Shown here: positions 48,581-55,681 of the stretch, piece after piece
Layout: each line of letters opens with the position of its first letter
Numbering within the stretch: position 1 is the first letter of the stretch
Source: Streptomyces sedi
GTDB lineage: Bacteria; Actinomycetota; Actinomycetes; Streptomycetales; Streptomycetaceae
Assembly: GCF_006335015.1 (NCBI RefSeq)
Contig: NZ_VDGT01000009.1
Location: forward strand, 62,001-126,000
Reading direction: 5' to 3'
DNA: 64,000 bases
Notes under the pieces: model-generated
Told to the model about the DNA's origin: nothing
The model's input: the letters and a program-made list of their open reading frames with translations, nothing else
Databases searched by the model: none
Position numbers and translations under genes: made by a program

Positions 48581-49273
48581 CTACGCCCCGCCGCCGACGG
48601 GGGACCTGGTGGACTCGTCCGTGTCCCTGGCCGCGGCCTCCGTGTGCGGCACGAACTCGCCCAGGTCACCGGTGTCGCCGAAGCGCAGCAGCAGCGGCGG
48701 TTCGCCGTAGCGGATCGCGGTCACCGAGGCGGGGTGCGGCAACAGCCGCTGGAACAGGTCGAGATGCATGCCCAGCGCGTCGGCGACCACCGCCTTGATG
48801 TTGTCACCGTGGGTGCAGGCCAGCCAGACCGCCTCCGGCCCGTGCTCCGCGGCGATCCGCGCGTCCCACTCGCGCACGGCCGCCACCACGCGGTGCTGCA
48901 CGTCCCGCAGCGCCTCGCCCTCGGGGAAGACGACGGCGGACGGCTGGGTGCGGACGGTGCGCATCAGCTCCGTCTCGGCGAGGTCCCTCAGCGGCTCGTT
49001 GGTCCAGCGGCCGTAGTCGCACTCGATCAGTCGCTCGTCGGAGTGGACCGCGACATCCGGGCGCGCCTCGTGCAGCGGCGCGACCGTGCGGGCGCAGCGC
49101 AGCAGCGGGCTGTGCACGACCGCGGCCAGCGGCACCCCGGCCAGCCGGCCCGGCAGCGCCGCCGCCTGCTCCTGACCGTAGGCGTCGAGGTCGACACCGG
49201 GGGTGCGGCCGGCGAGCAGCCCCGAGGAGTTGGCGGTGGTCCGGCCGTGCCGGAGAAGCAGCAGCGTGGGCAT
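48581..49273 (-). CDS. Histidine phosphatase superfamily protein (MSMEG_4193 type)
   Basis: 230 residues. LLLRHGRTTANSSGLLAGRTPG holds the catalytic RHG histidine (about residue 9) and phosphate-pocket arginine; RCARTVAP and IECDYGRWTN follow; the acid residue is in FPEGEAL and the second histidine in ACTHGDNIKAVVADALG. Family TIGR03848 is named as a probable phosphomutase or phosphatase and is found with the DUF3090 and kinase-like families in actinobacteria. Here the three lie together on one strand in the order phosphatase, DUF3090, kinase-like, then mshC. Substrate unknown. Confidence 0.9.
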   Translation of the reverse strand: MPTLLLLRHGRTTANSSGLLAGRTPGVDLDAYGQEQAAALPGRLAGVPLAAVVHSPLLRCARTVAPLHEARPDVAVHSDERLIECDYGRWTNEPLRDLAETELMRTVRTQPSAVVFPEGEALRDVQHRVVAAVREWDARIAAEHGPEAVWLACTHGDNIKAVVADALGMHLDLFQRLLPHPASVTAIRYGEPPLLLRFGDTGDLGEFVPHTEAAARDTDESTRSPVGGGA

Positions 49274-49318
49274 GGCGACCAGGGTAGAGCAGTCGGGGGA
49301 ACGGGCCGGGGGCCGCCC

Positions 49319-49336
49319 GTCCCCCGTGCGGGGGAC
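49319..49336 (-). terminator. Hairpin downstream of the LLM oxidoreductase gene
   Basis: GTCCCCC (49319-49325) pairs with GGGGGAC (49330-49336) around GTGC. It lies between the leftward oxidoreductase gene and the phosphatase gene. Confidence 0.5.
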
Positions 49337-49364
49337 ACCTGTCGCGTGCCACCGGCCGTGCGTC

Positions 49365-49409
49365 CGTCCGGCCCGCGGCTCCCGTACGCCCGTCCGGCCC
49401 GCGGCTCCC
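49365..49409. repeat. 19-base direct repeat, two copies
   Basis: CGTCCGGCCCGCGGCTCCC occurs at 49365-49383 and again at 49391-49409, 26 bases apart, between the phosphatase and oxidoreductase genes. Nothing suggests a function. Confidence 0.6.
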
Positions 49410-49424
49410 TTGTGCCCGGCGCCC

Positions 49425-50474
49425 TCAGGCGAGCCCGGCCCGCTCCAGGGCGGTGACGCCCGCGCGCAGACCGGCGAACCGCTCCTCGCGGCTGAATCCG
49501 GCCGGCGCCAGCGAGAGCGTGGTGGCGCCGGCGTCGGCGAAGGCCCGCATCCGGTCGGCGATCCGCTCGACGGGACCGATCAGCGTGGTCGCGTCGATCA
49601 GCTCGTGCGGCACAGCCGCGGCGGCGCCGTCCCTGTCGCCCGCGAGATAGCGCTCCTGGATGGTGTCGGCGGCCTCTCCGAAGCCCATGCGGTGGGCGAG
49701 CCGGTGGTAGAAGTTCTGCTTGCGGCTGCCCATCCCGCCCACGTAGAGGGCCGTGTACGGACGGAAGTGGTCGGCGAGCGCCGTCAGATCGTCACCGACG
49801 GCCAAGGGAACGGTCGGCACCAGATCGAAACCGTCCATCGTCTGACCGATCTTCTCCCGGCCGGCCCGCAGCGGCGCCAGCGTGGTCTCCTCGGCGTGCT
49901 CGGGCGAGAAGAAGATCACCAGCGCGCCGTCGGCGATCTCGCCGGTCTGCTCCAGGTTCTTCGGGCCGATGGCGGCGATGTACAGCGGGACGCGCTCGCG
50001 GATCGGGTGCACGGTCAGCTTGATCGGCTTGCCGGGTCCTTCGGGCAACGGCAACGTCCAGTGCTCGCCCTGGTGGGTCAGCCGCTCGCGGGACATGGCC
50101 TTGCGGACGATCTCCACGTACTCCCTGGTGCGGGCCAGCGGGCGGTCGAAGCGGACGCCGTACCAGCCCTCGGAGACCTGCGGCCCGGAGACGCCGAGGC
50201 CGAGCCGGAACCGGCCGCCGGAGAGGCTGTCCAGCGTCGCGGCGGTCATCGCCGTCATCGCCGGGGTCCTGGCCGGGATCTGGAGGATCGCCGAACCCAC
50301 GTCGATCCGCTCCGTCTGCGCCGCGACCCAGGACAGCACGGTCGGCACGTCCGAGCCGTACGCCTCCGCGGCCCAGCAGACCGCGTAGCCGAGCCGGTCG
50401 GCCTCCTGGGCGACCGCCAGGTTGTCCGCGTCCATCCCGGCGCCCCAGTAGCCGAGGTTGATTCCGAGCCGCAT
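49425..50474 (-). CDS. LLM-class F420-dependent oxidoreductase
   Basis: 349 residues, luciferase-like TIM barrel. LGINLGYWGAGMDADNLAVAQEADRLGYAVCWAAEAYGSD at the N-terminus, TERIDVGSAILQIPARTPAMTAMTAATLDSLSGGRFRLGLGVSGPQVSEGWYG, and VPLYIAAIGPKNLEQTGEIADGALV are typical of the F420-using branch of the family. Substrate unknown. ATG 50474 preceded by GAAGGGG; the frame extends 13 codons upstream without a better site. Divergent from the aldo/keto reductase. Confidence 0.9.
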   Translation of the reverse strand: MRLGINLGYWGAGMDADNLAVAQEADRLGYAVCWAAEAYGSDVPTVLSWVAAQTERIDVGSAILQIPARTPAMTAMTAATLDSLSGGRFRLGLGVSGPQVSEGWYGVRFDRPLARTREYVEIVRKAMSRERLTHQGEHWTLPLPEGPGKPIKLTVHPIRERVPLYIAAIGPKNLEQTGEIADGALVIFFSPEHAEETTLAPLRAGREKIGQTMDGFDLVPTVPLAVGDDLTALADHFRPYTALYVGGMGSRKQNFYHRLAHRMGFGEAADTIQERYLAGDRDGAAAAVPHELIDATTLIGPVERIADRMRAFADAGATTLSLAPAGFSREERFAGLRAGVTALERAGLA

Positions 50475-50558
50475 GAGATCCCCTTCAACGACGCCTACTC
50501 GCCGGTAACGCACCGGTCACTGGGACTGTAGCGTGCCCCGCAAGTACGCTCAACGGCC

Positions 50559-51545
50559 ATGGATCTCAGGCATCTCGGCCGCACCGGCCTGCGCGTCTCC
50601 CGCCTAGGGCTCGGCACCCTCACCTGGGGCAGCGAGGTCGACGAACGCGGGGCGGCCGGGTTGCTCAAGACGTTCTGGGCGGCCGGCGGCACACTCGTGG
50701 ACACCGCCGACGTCTACGCGGACGGCGAGGCGGAGCGGCTGCTGGGGCGGCTGCTGGACAGCGCGGTGCCGCGCGCGGACCTGGTGATCGCCACCAAGGC
50801 GGGCAGCGTTCCCGACCCGGACCGCAGGTTCGACACCTCGCGCGGGCATCTGCTGGCCGCGCTCGACGCCTCGCTGGCGCGGCTGCGCACCGACCACGTC
50901 GACCTGTGGCAGGTCCACGCCTTCGACCAGGACACCCCGCTGGAGGAGACGCTCCAGGCCGTGGACGTGGCGATCGCCACCGGCCGGGCCCGCTACGCGG
51001 GGGTCTCCAACTTCAGCGGCTGGCAGCTGGCCAAGGCGGCGACCTGGCAGCTCGCGGCCCCCGTCGGGCGGAACCGGCTCTCCAGCACGCAGATGGAGTA
51101 CTCGCTGCTGCAACGCGGCGTGGAGCGCGAGGTGTTGCCGGCCGCGCTGGACCTGGGGCTGGGGCTGCTGCCGTCCTCGCCGCTGGGGCGCGGGGTGCTC
51201 ACCGGCAAGTACCGGGAGGGGGCCAGGCCGGCGGACTCGCGGGGCGCCTCGGACATGCTGTCGGGCTTCGTGGCGCCCTATCTGGAGGAGCCGGCCGGCC
51301 GGATCGTGGACGCGGTCGCCATAGCCGCCGACGGCCTCGCGGTGACCCCGGGGCAGGTGGCGCTGGCCTGGGTGCGGGACCGGCCGGGGGTGGCGTCGCC
51401 GCTGCTGGGGGCGCGCACGGTGCGCCAGTTGGAGGAGGCGTTGTCAGTGGAGGCCCTTAGTCTTCCCGATGAGATCCGCCGGGCGCTGGACGACGTGTCG
51501 GCCCCGGTGCACCACTACCCCGACCAGGACTGGAGTTCGCTGTGA
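50559..51545 (+). CDS. Aldo/keto reductase family protein
   Basis: 328 residues. (beta/alpha)8 AKR: LGLGTLTWGSEVDE, the catalytic Asp-Tyr pair in DTADVYADGEAERLLG, Lys in VIATKAG, and His in DLWQVHAFD; NADPH-binding residues near LGARTVRQLEEAL. NADPH-dependent reduction of carbonyls, substrate unknown. The GTG of the following RecD2-like gene overlaps its stop codon, so the two are co-translated. No clear Shine-Dalgarno; a TACGCT hexamer ends eight bases before the ATG, so it may be leaderless. Confidence 0.92.
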   Translation: MDLRHLGRTGLRVSRLGLGTLTWGSEVDERGAAGLLKTFWAAGGTLVDTADVYADGEAERLLGRLLDSAVPRADLVIATKAGSVPDPDRRFDTSRGHLLAALDASLARLRTDHVDLWQVHAFDQDTPLEETLQAVDVAIATGRARYAGVSNFSGWQLAKAATWQLAAPVGRNRLSSTQMEYSLLQRGVEREVLPAALDLGLGLLPSSPLGRGVLTGKYREGARPADSRGASDMLSGFVAPYLEEPAGRIVDAVAIAADGLAVTPGQVALAWVRDRPGVASPLLGARTVRQLEEALSVEALSLPDEIRRALDDVSAPVHHYPDQDWSSL

Positions 51546-53443
51546 CCTCCGAGCACGCCACCCCCGCCGCCGATCCCGCGGCGGAGCTGCGGGCCGCCGT
51601 GCGGGCGGTGGAGAGCGGTGAGCGCTCCGCCGCCTCCTTCTACCACCGCCCCGAGCCGCCGCGGGCGCCGGCGCCGCCGCCGGAGCGGCGCGGGCCGGCG
51701 GGGCGGGCGGCGGTCCCGGTGCCGGACGGGCTGCCGGGGCTGCTGGCCGCGGGGGGCGCGCCGGAGGCGCTGGCGCCCCGGGTCGCCGCCGCGCTCGGGG
51801 AGGACGCGGAGGCGGAGCTGCGCGCCGACCCGTGGCGGCTGCTGGCGACGCCGGGCGTCGCGCCGGGCCAGGCCGACGAGTTCGCCAGGGCGCTGCTGGG
51901 CGACGAGGCGGGTCCCGCGGACGAGCGGCGCGGGCAGGCGTTGATCGGCTGGCTGCTGGAGCGCGCGGCGCTGGCCGGGCACACGGCGCTGGAGCCGGGC
52001 CGGCTGGCCTCCGGGCTCGCCGAGCACGCGGTGCCCGAGCCGGAGGAGGCCGTCAGGGCGGCCATCGAGGAGGGCGCGGTGCTGGTCTTCCAGGACCGGG
52101 GCGCCCCGGCGGACGCGCCGGCGGCCGAGGGCGAGGAGCCCGAGGTGCGGCTGCTGGTCGGCCTGGAGCGCTACGCGATGGCCGAGGAGGGCCTGGCCGA
52201 CGGGCTCGGGCGGCTGCGCGGCACCTTCGCCGCGCCCGGCGGCGAGGCCGCCGAGGGCTGGGCGGCAGCCGCCGCCGAGGCGCCGAGCCCCTCGGCCGCC
52301 GAGCTGATCCGCGCGGCCGGCGAGGCCGCCGTGGTGACGCACACGGGCGGCGAGGCGTCCAGGGCGGAGCCGCTGGCGCTGGCGCTGGCCGCCGCGCGGC
52401 TGGGGCTGCGGGCCGCCGTGGCGGCCCACCAGCCGGACGGGCGGCGGCGGTTGGCGTCCGCGCTGGGCGGCGAGGCGCCGGTGGCGGCGGTGACGGTGTC
52501 CGGGCTGCTGGACGGCCACGAGGGGCCCGAGCGGGACGGCGAGGGCCGGTTCCCGTGGGACCTGCTGGTGGTGGTCGACGCGGAGCGGCTGGCCGCGGAG
52601 CCCGCGGCGGCGCTGGTGGAGTCGCTGCCGGACGGCGCCAGGCTGGTGCTCAGCGGCGACCCGCTGCTGCTGGGCTCGGCGGGGCCGGGTCAGGTGCTGG
52701 CCGATGTGCTGGCCTCCGGCCGTTTCCCCAAGGTCGTCTCCCGGACCCCGGACCCCGGGCCCGTCGGGGAGCTGGTCTCCGGGATCGGCGTCGGCGAGCT
52801 GGCGAGCGTCGAGGCGCCGGACCGGGAGGTGGTGATCGTCCCGGTCGCCGACCCGGGCGAGGCGGTCCACCGCACGGTCCAGCTGGTGACGGAGTCCATC
52901 CCGCGCGCCTTCGCGCTGGGCGTCGAGCAGGTGCAGGTGATCGTCCCCGGGCACGGCGGCCCCGCCGGCACCCGGGCGCTGAACGCGGCACTCAAGGCTC
53001 GGTTGAACGCGGGCCCCGGCGCGTTCGGCGGCTTCGACCCGGGCGACCGGGCGGCCCACTCCCCCGCCCCCGGCCAGCTGCGGCTGGTGCGGGTGGTGGA
53101 GGCCGACGAGCGCGGGCTGTGGGTCGAGGACGAGGACGGCAGGTTCGTGGTGCCCAGGGAGCGGGTGGCCGAGACGCTGCGCCACGGCTGGGCGGTCACG
53201 GCGCACCAGGCGGCCGGCGCGCGTTGGCCCGCCGTCGTCGCCGTGCTGCCGGGGGACGCGGCGGGCGCGCTGGACCGCCGCTGGGTGTACACGGCGTTCG
53301 GCCGCGCCGCGCGCCATCTCTCCGTGGTGCAGGGATGCGGGCCGGCGTTGGAGCGCGCGGTCGCCGCTCCCCCGGCGGGCGAGCGCGAGACGCGGCTGCG
53401 CGCGCTGGTGCGCGAGCAGCCGCAGGCGCCGCCGGCGGGCTGA
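51542..53443 (+). CDS. RecD2-like protein with helix-hairpin-helix region and degenerate helicase motifs
   Basis: 633 residues. Residues about 60-120 resemble the RecD2 helix-hairpin-helix (DPWRLLATPGVAPGQADEFARALLG). The ATPase part keeps the outline of SF1B RecD but not its catalytic residues: motif I is replaced by VVTHTGGEASRAE (about 264-276, no GKT), motif II by VVVDAER (no DE). Motif III survives as LSGDPLLLGSAGPGQVLADVLAS (370-392). Motif V is altered to TAHQAAGARWPAVVAVLP and motif VI to YTAFGRAARHLSV. So it probably cannot hydrolyse ATP and may be a structural or DNA-binding protein. Very alanine/glycine-rich. Translation is coupled to the upstream reductase. Confidence 0.78.
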   Translation: MTSEHATPAADPAAELRAAVRAVESGERSAASFYHRPEPPRAPAPPPERRGPAGRAAVPVPDGLPGLLAAGGAPEALAPRVAAALGEDAEAELRADPWRLLATPGVAPGQADEFARALLGDEAGPADERRGQALIGWLLERAALAGHTALEPGRLASGLAEHAVPEPEEAVRAAIEEGAVLVFQDRGAPADAPAAEGEEPEVRLLVGLERYAMAEEGLADGLGRLRGTFAAPGGEAAEGWAAAAAEAPSPSAAELIRAAGEAAVVTHTGGEASRAEPLALALAAARLGLRAAVAAHQPDGRRRLASALGGEAPVAAVTVSGLLDGHEGPERDGEGRFPWDLLVVVDAERLAAEPAAALVESLPDGARLVLSGDPLLLGSAGPGQVLADVLASGRFPKVVSRTPDPGPVGELVSGIGVGELASVEAPDREVVIVPVADPGEAVHRTVQLVTESIPRAFALGVEQVQVIVPGHGGPAGTRALNAALKARLNAGPGAFGGFDPGDRAAHSPAPGQLRLVRVVEADERGLWVEDEDGRFVVPRERVAETLRHGWAVTAHQAAGARWPAVVAVLPGDAAGALDRRWVYTAFGRAARHLSVVQGCGPALERAVAAPPAGERETRLRALVREQPQAPPAG

Positions 53444-53444
53444 G

Positions 53445-54128
53445 TCAGCCGCCCAGCCAGCGCGGTACCTCGTCGACCGCGTCCAGCGCCTCGTCGTCGA
53501 ACGCGTCGCTGATGTCGAAGCGGCAGATGACGCGTTCGGCGTCGACGGCGTCGAAGGGGGCGGCCAGCCACTCCCCCGGCTCGGCCGGCTCCTCCTGGGC
53601 GGTCACCCAGAGCGTCGCGTCGCCCTCGGTGAGGCCGAACTCCTCGTGGCGGGAGGCGATCTCGTCGGGGTCGAACTCCCCGAAGAGCACGCTGAGCGCC
53701 GTCTTGACGCTGCGGCCGGCGGCGGGTTCGGCCGGGGCTCCCTCGTTCTCCACGCCCTCGGCGTCGAGTTCGGCGATCCGCTCGGCCTGGCCGAGCAACT
53801 GCCCCGGCTCGGAGACCAGGTAGTCCCGCCGCATGAAGACGCTGACCACCTCGGGGTCCTCGGGGCCGTCATAGGCGGCACCGTCGGAGGCCGGCACCTC
53901 GAAGGGCGTGACCTCGTCGTAGACCTCGTACAGCAGCTCGTCGTACACCTCGCCCGCGGCTGCCATCTCGTTGAACGCGGCGAAGACCTCGGCGTCGGCC
54001 GCCTCGACCTCCGCGTCGGTGGCCGCCGTGCGTCGTTCGATGGCGGCCAGATGCCGGTCGAGCGCTCGCTTGAGCGCCTCCGAGGCGGCACGGACTTCGG
54101 CAGCCGTGGGCTGCGCAGCATCAGACAT
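53445..54128 (-). CDS. Conserved acidic protein, function unknown
   Basis: 227 residues, strongly acidic throughout, no signal peptide or membrane span. The N-terminal 60 residues (AAEVRAASEALKRALDRHLAAIERRTAATDAEVEAADAEVFAAFNEM) are predicted helical and may form a coiled coil. Later stretches include YDELLYEVYDEVTPFEVP and VSVFMRRDYLVSEPGQLL. I recall a conserved Streptomyces family here but no function. ATG 54128 is chosen; the open frame upstream crosses the divergent promoter. It starts 47 bases from the divergent DUF5703 gene, and its stop abuts the RecD2-like stop. Confidence 0.72.
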   Translation of the reverse strand: MSDAAQPTAAEVRAASEALKRALDRHLAAIERRTAATDAEVEAADAEVFAAFNEMAAAGEVYDELLYEVYDEVTPFEVPASDGAAYDGPEDPEVVSVFMRRDYLVSEPGQLLGQAERIAELDAEGVENEGAPAEPAAGRSVKTALSVLFGEFDPDEIASRHEEFGLTEGDATLWVTAQEEPAEPGEWLAAPFDAVDAERVICRFDISDAFDDEALDAVDEVPRWLGG

Positions 54129-54175
54129 GGTGCAGACGGTATCGGCATCCAGGGCTTGGCCGCACAATAGATTCG

Positions 54176-54364
54176 ATGCCGGAATACGAGTTTCGCGATG
54201 TGTATGTGCCACGTGGGGTCTCGCGAGCCGCCACGACCCGTCTGCTGACCGAGCACGCCGAGTACGGACACTGGGAGTTGGCCAAGCTCCGCCTCTACCC
54301 GGACGGGAGCCGCCAGGTGCGGCTGAAACGACGGATCATCCGCCAGCTGCGCCCCACCTGGTGA
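54176..54364 (+). CDS. DUF5703 family small protein
   Basis: 62 residues, basic, complete: MPEYEFRDVYVPRGVSR at the start and LKRRIIRQLRPTW at the end. Conserved across Streptomyces as DUF5703, no known function; the pattern of alternating charged and aromatic residues suggests a small beta-rich fold. No Shine-Dalgarno; a CACAAT hexamer ends seven bases before the ATG, so it may be leaderless. Followed by a strong terminator shared with the chaplin gene. Confidence 0.85.
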   Translation: MPEYEFRDVYVPRGVSRAATTRLLTEHAEYGHWELAKLRLYPDGSRQVRLKRRIIRQLRPTW

Positions 54365-54421
54365 CGTCGTGGCCGCCCGGTCGGGGCGGCGACGGCCGCG
54401 AAGAACACCCCCGGACATGAC

Positions 54422-54453
54422 GAACGAGTGGGTCCGCCGGGACCCACTCGTTC
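54422..54453. terminator. Perfect 14-bp hairpin between convergent genes
   Basis: GAACGAGTGGGTCC (54422-54435) pairs exactly with GGACCCACTCGTTC (54440-54453) around GCCG. It can serve both the DUF5703 and the long chaplin gene. Confidence 0.8.
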
Positions 54454-54482
54454 AGGTGGCGTGCGCCCGTGGGCGCGAGGGC

Positions 54483-55157
54483 TCAGCCCTGCTGGGCCGT
54501 CCGCGTCCTGCGGTAGAGCAGGGTGCCGCCGAGCACCAGGCCCGCGCCGACCGGCACGGCGGCCATCAGCGCGAAGTTGCCGCCGGTCGCGGCGAGTTGG
54601 GTCTCGACCGGGGTGTCCTCCTCGACCGGGGTGGTCTCGGAGACCAGCTCCGGGGACGGGCCTTCCGGCTCGGACTCCGGCTCCGGCTCCTCAGCCGGGG
54701 TCTTCGGCTCCTCGGGCTCCTGCTCCGGGTGGGGCGCCCGCTCCTGCGGGGCCGCCCCGTTGACGCAGTCGTTGCCGGAGGCCGGGTTCCCGATGCCGAC
54801 CACGTCGACGCTGTTGCCGCAGGCGTTGACCGGCACCTCGATGGGCGCCTGGATGTTGTTGCCCGAGATCACGCCCGGCGAGTTGCTGGCGCCGCCGCTG
54901 GCGTGCGCGCCGCCGCCCTCGTTGACGCAGGTGTTGCCGAACGCCGGGTTGAGAAGCCCGACGACGTTGATCGTGTTCCCGCAGACGTTGACCGGCACGT
55001 GGACCGGGGCCTGCACGGAGTTCCCGGAGACGACCCCCGGTGAGTTGGCCGCGCCGCCCTCCGCTTCGGAGTCGGCGAACGCGATACCGCCGGTCGCTGC
55101 CAGCACGCCGCCGGCGGCGAAGACGGTGAGCAGGCCGTTTCGCGTGACCTGTCGCAT
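54483..55157 (-). CDS. chpC: Long chaplin with two chaplin domains and a sortase signal (ChpC-like)
   Basis: 224 residues. Signal peptide (to about residue 28, ...GGIAFADS), then two chaplin domains: SPGVVSGNSVQAPVHVPVNVCGNTINVVGLLNPAFGN and SPGVISGNNIQAPIEVPVNACGNSVDVVGIGNPASGN, each with the paired cysteines. A proline/glutamate-rich wall-spanning stretch follows, then LAATG, a hydrophobic span and RRTRT: a sortase-E-type anchor. It should be wall-attached and help form the hydrophobic amyloid layer on aerial hyphae. Lies next to the short chaplin, as chpC-chpH do in S. coelicolor. Confidence 0.95.
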   Translation of the reverse strand: MRQVTRNGLLTVFAAGGVLAATGGIAFADSEAEGGAANSPGVVSGNSVQAPVHVPVNVCGNTINVVGLLNPAFGNTCVNEGGGAHASGGASNSPGVISGNNIQAPIEVPVNACGNSVDVVGIGNPASGNDCVNGAAPQERAPHPEQEPEEPKTPAEEPEPESEPEGPSPELVSETTPVEEDTPVETQLAATGGNFALMAAVPVGAGLVLGGTLLYRRTRTAQQG

Positions 55158-55232
55158 GGTTGTTTCCCCTGACTTGCTTGGGATGGCCGCGGGGTGGGGG
55201 GTGAGGGCACCCGCGCCCGACGTAGCGCCTGG

Positions 55233-55268
55233 GCGGCCCCGGCGCGCGCGATGGCGCTCCGGGGCCGC
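55233..55268 (-). terminator. Hairpin after the short chaplin gene
   Basis: GCGGCCCCGG (55233-55242) pairs with CCGGGGCCGC (55259-55268). It lies downstream of the chpH-like stop on the leftward strand. Confidence 0.6.
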
Positions 55269-55302
55269 CGGCTCAAGCCCTCGGTGAGATGGGGGACGGG
55301 CT

Positions 55303-55536
55303 TCAGGCGTTGATGCAGGTGTTGCCGAACGTGGGGTTCAGCAGGCCCACGACGTCCACGGTGTTCCCGCACAGGTTGATCGGGAGGTGGATCGGCACCT
55401 GGATGTTGTTGCCCGAGATCACGCCGGGGGAGGCGACAGCGGCACCGGCGGCACCCGAGTCCGCGACCGCGAGCCCGGCACCGGCCAGCGCCAGGCCGCT
55501 GGCGGCTGCCGCAGTGGCGACGACCTTCTTGATCAT
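55303..55536 (-). CDS. chpH: Short chaplin (ChpH-like)
   Basis: 77 residues: signal peptide MIKKVVATAAAASGLALAGAGLAVA followed by one chaplin domain (SPGVISGNNIQVPIHLPINLCGNTVDVVGLLNPTFGNTCINA) with two cysteines that form the family disulfide. Secreted, surface-active, assembles into amyloid fibrils on aerial hyphae and spores. ATG 55536 has GGAGG six bases upstream; further upstream the frame is not signal-like. Probably developmentally controlled, as chpH is in S. coelicolor; I could not identify a specific sigma-factor site. Confidence 0.96.
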   Translation of the reverse strand: MIKKVVATAAAASGLALAGAGLAVADSGAAGAAVASPGVISGNNIQVPIHLPINLCGNTVDVVGLLNPTFGNTCINA

Positions 55537-55681
55537 TACTTCCTCCTCATTGACAACGCGGACCCCAGCCGGGGACTGCACCTGTTGCAACGAGAAGGTC
55601 AAAACAAGGGCACGAAACCCCGTCGGCATTCACCTGACCTGAGGAATCCCGCACGTCCGAACGATTTTGGACCCCCCTCGT

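Noticed and set aside
49365-49409. CRISPR-like direct repeat
   Set aside because: Only two copies, with a 7-base gap and no further repeats or cas genes.
54128-54212. N-terminal extension of the acidic protein
   Set aside because: It would run through the divergent DUF5703 start and is unlike the acidic composition of the rest.
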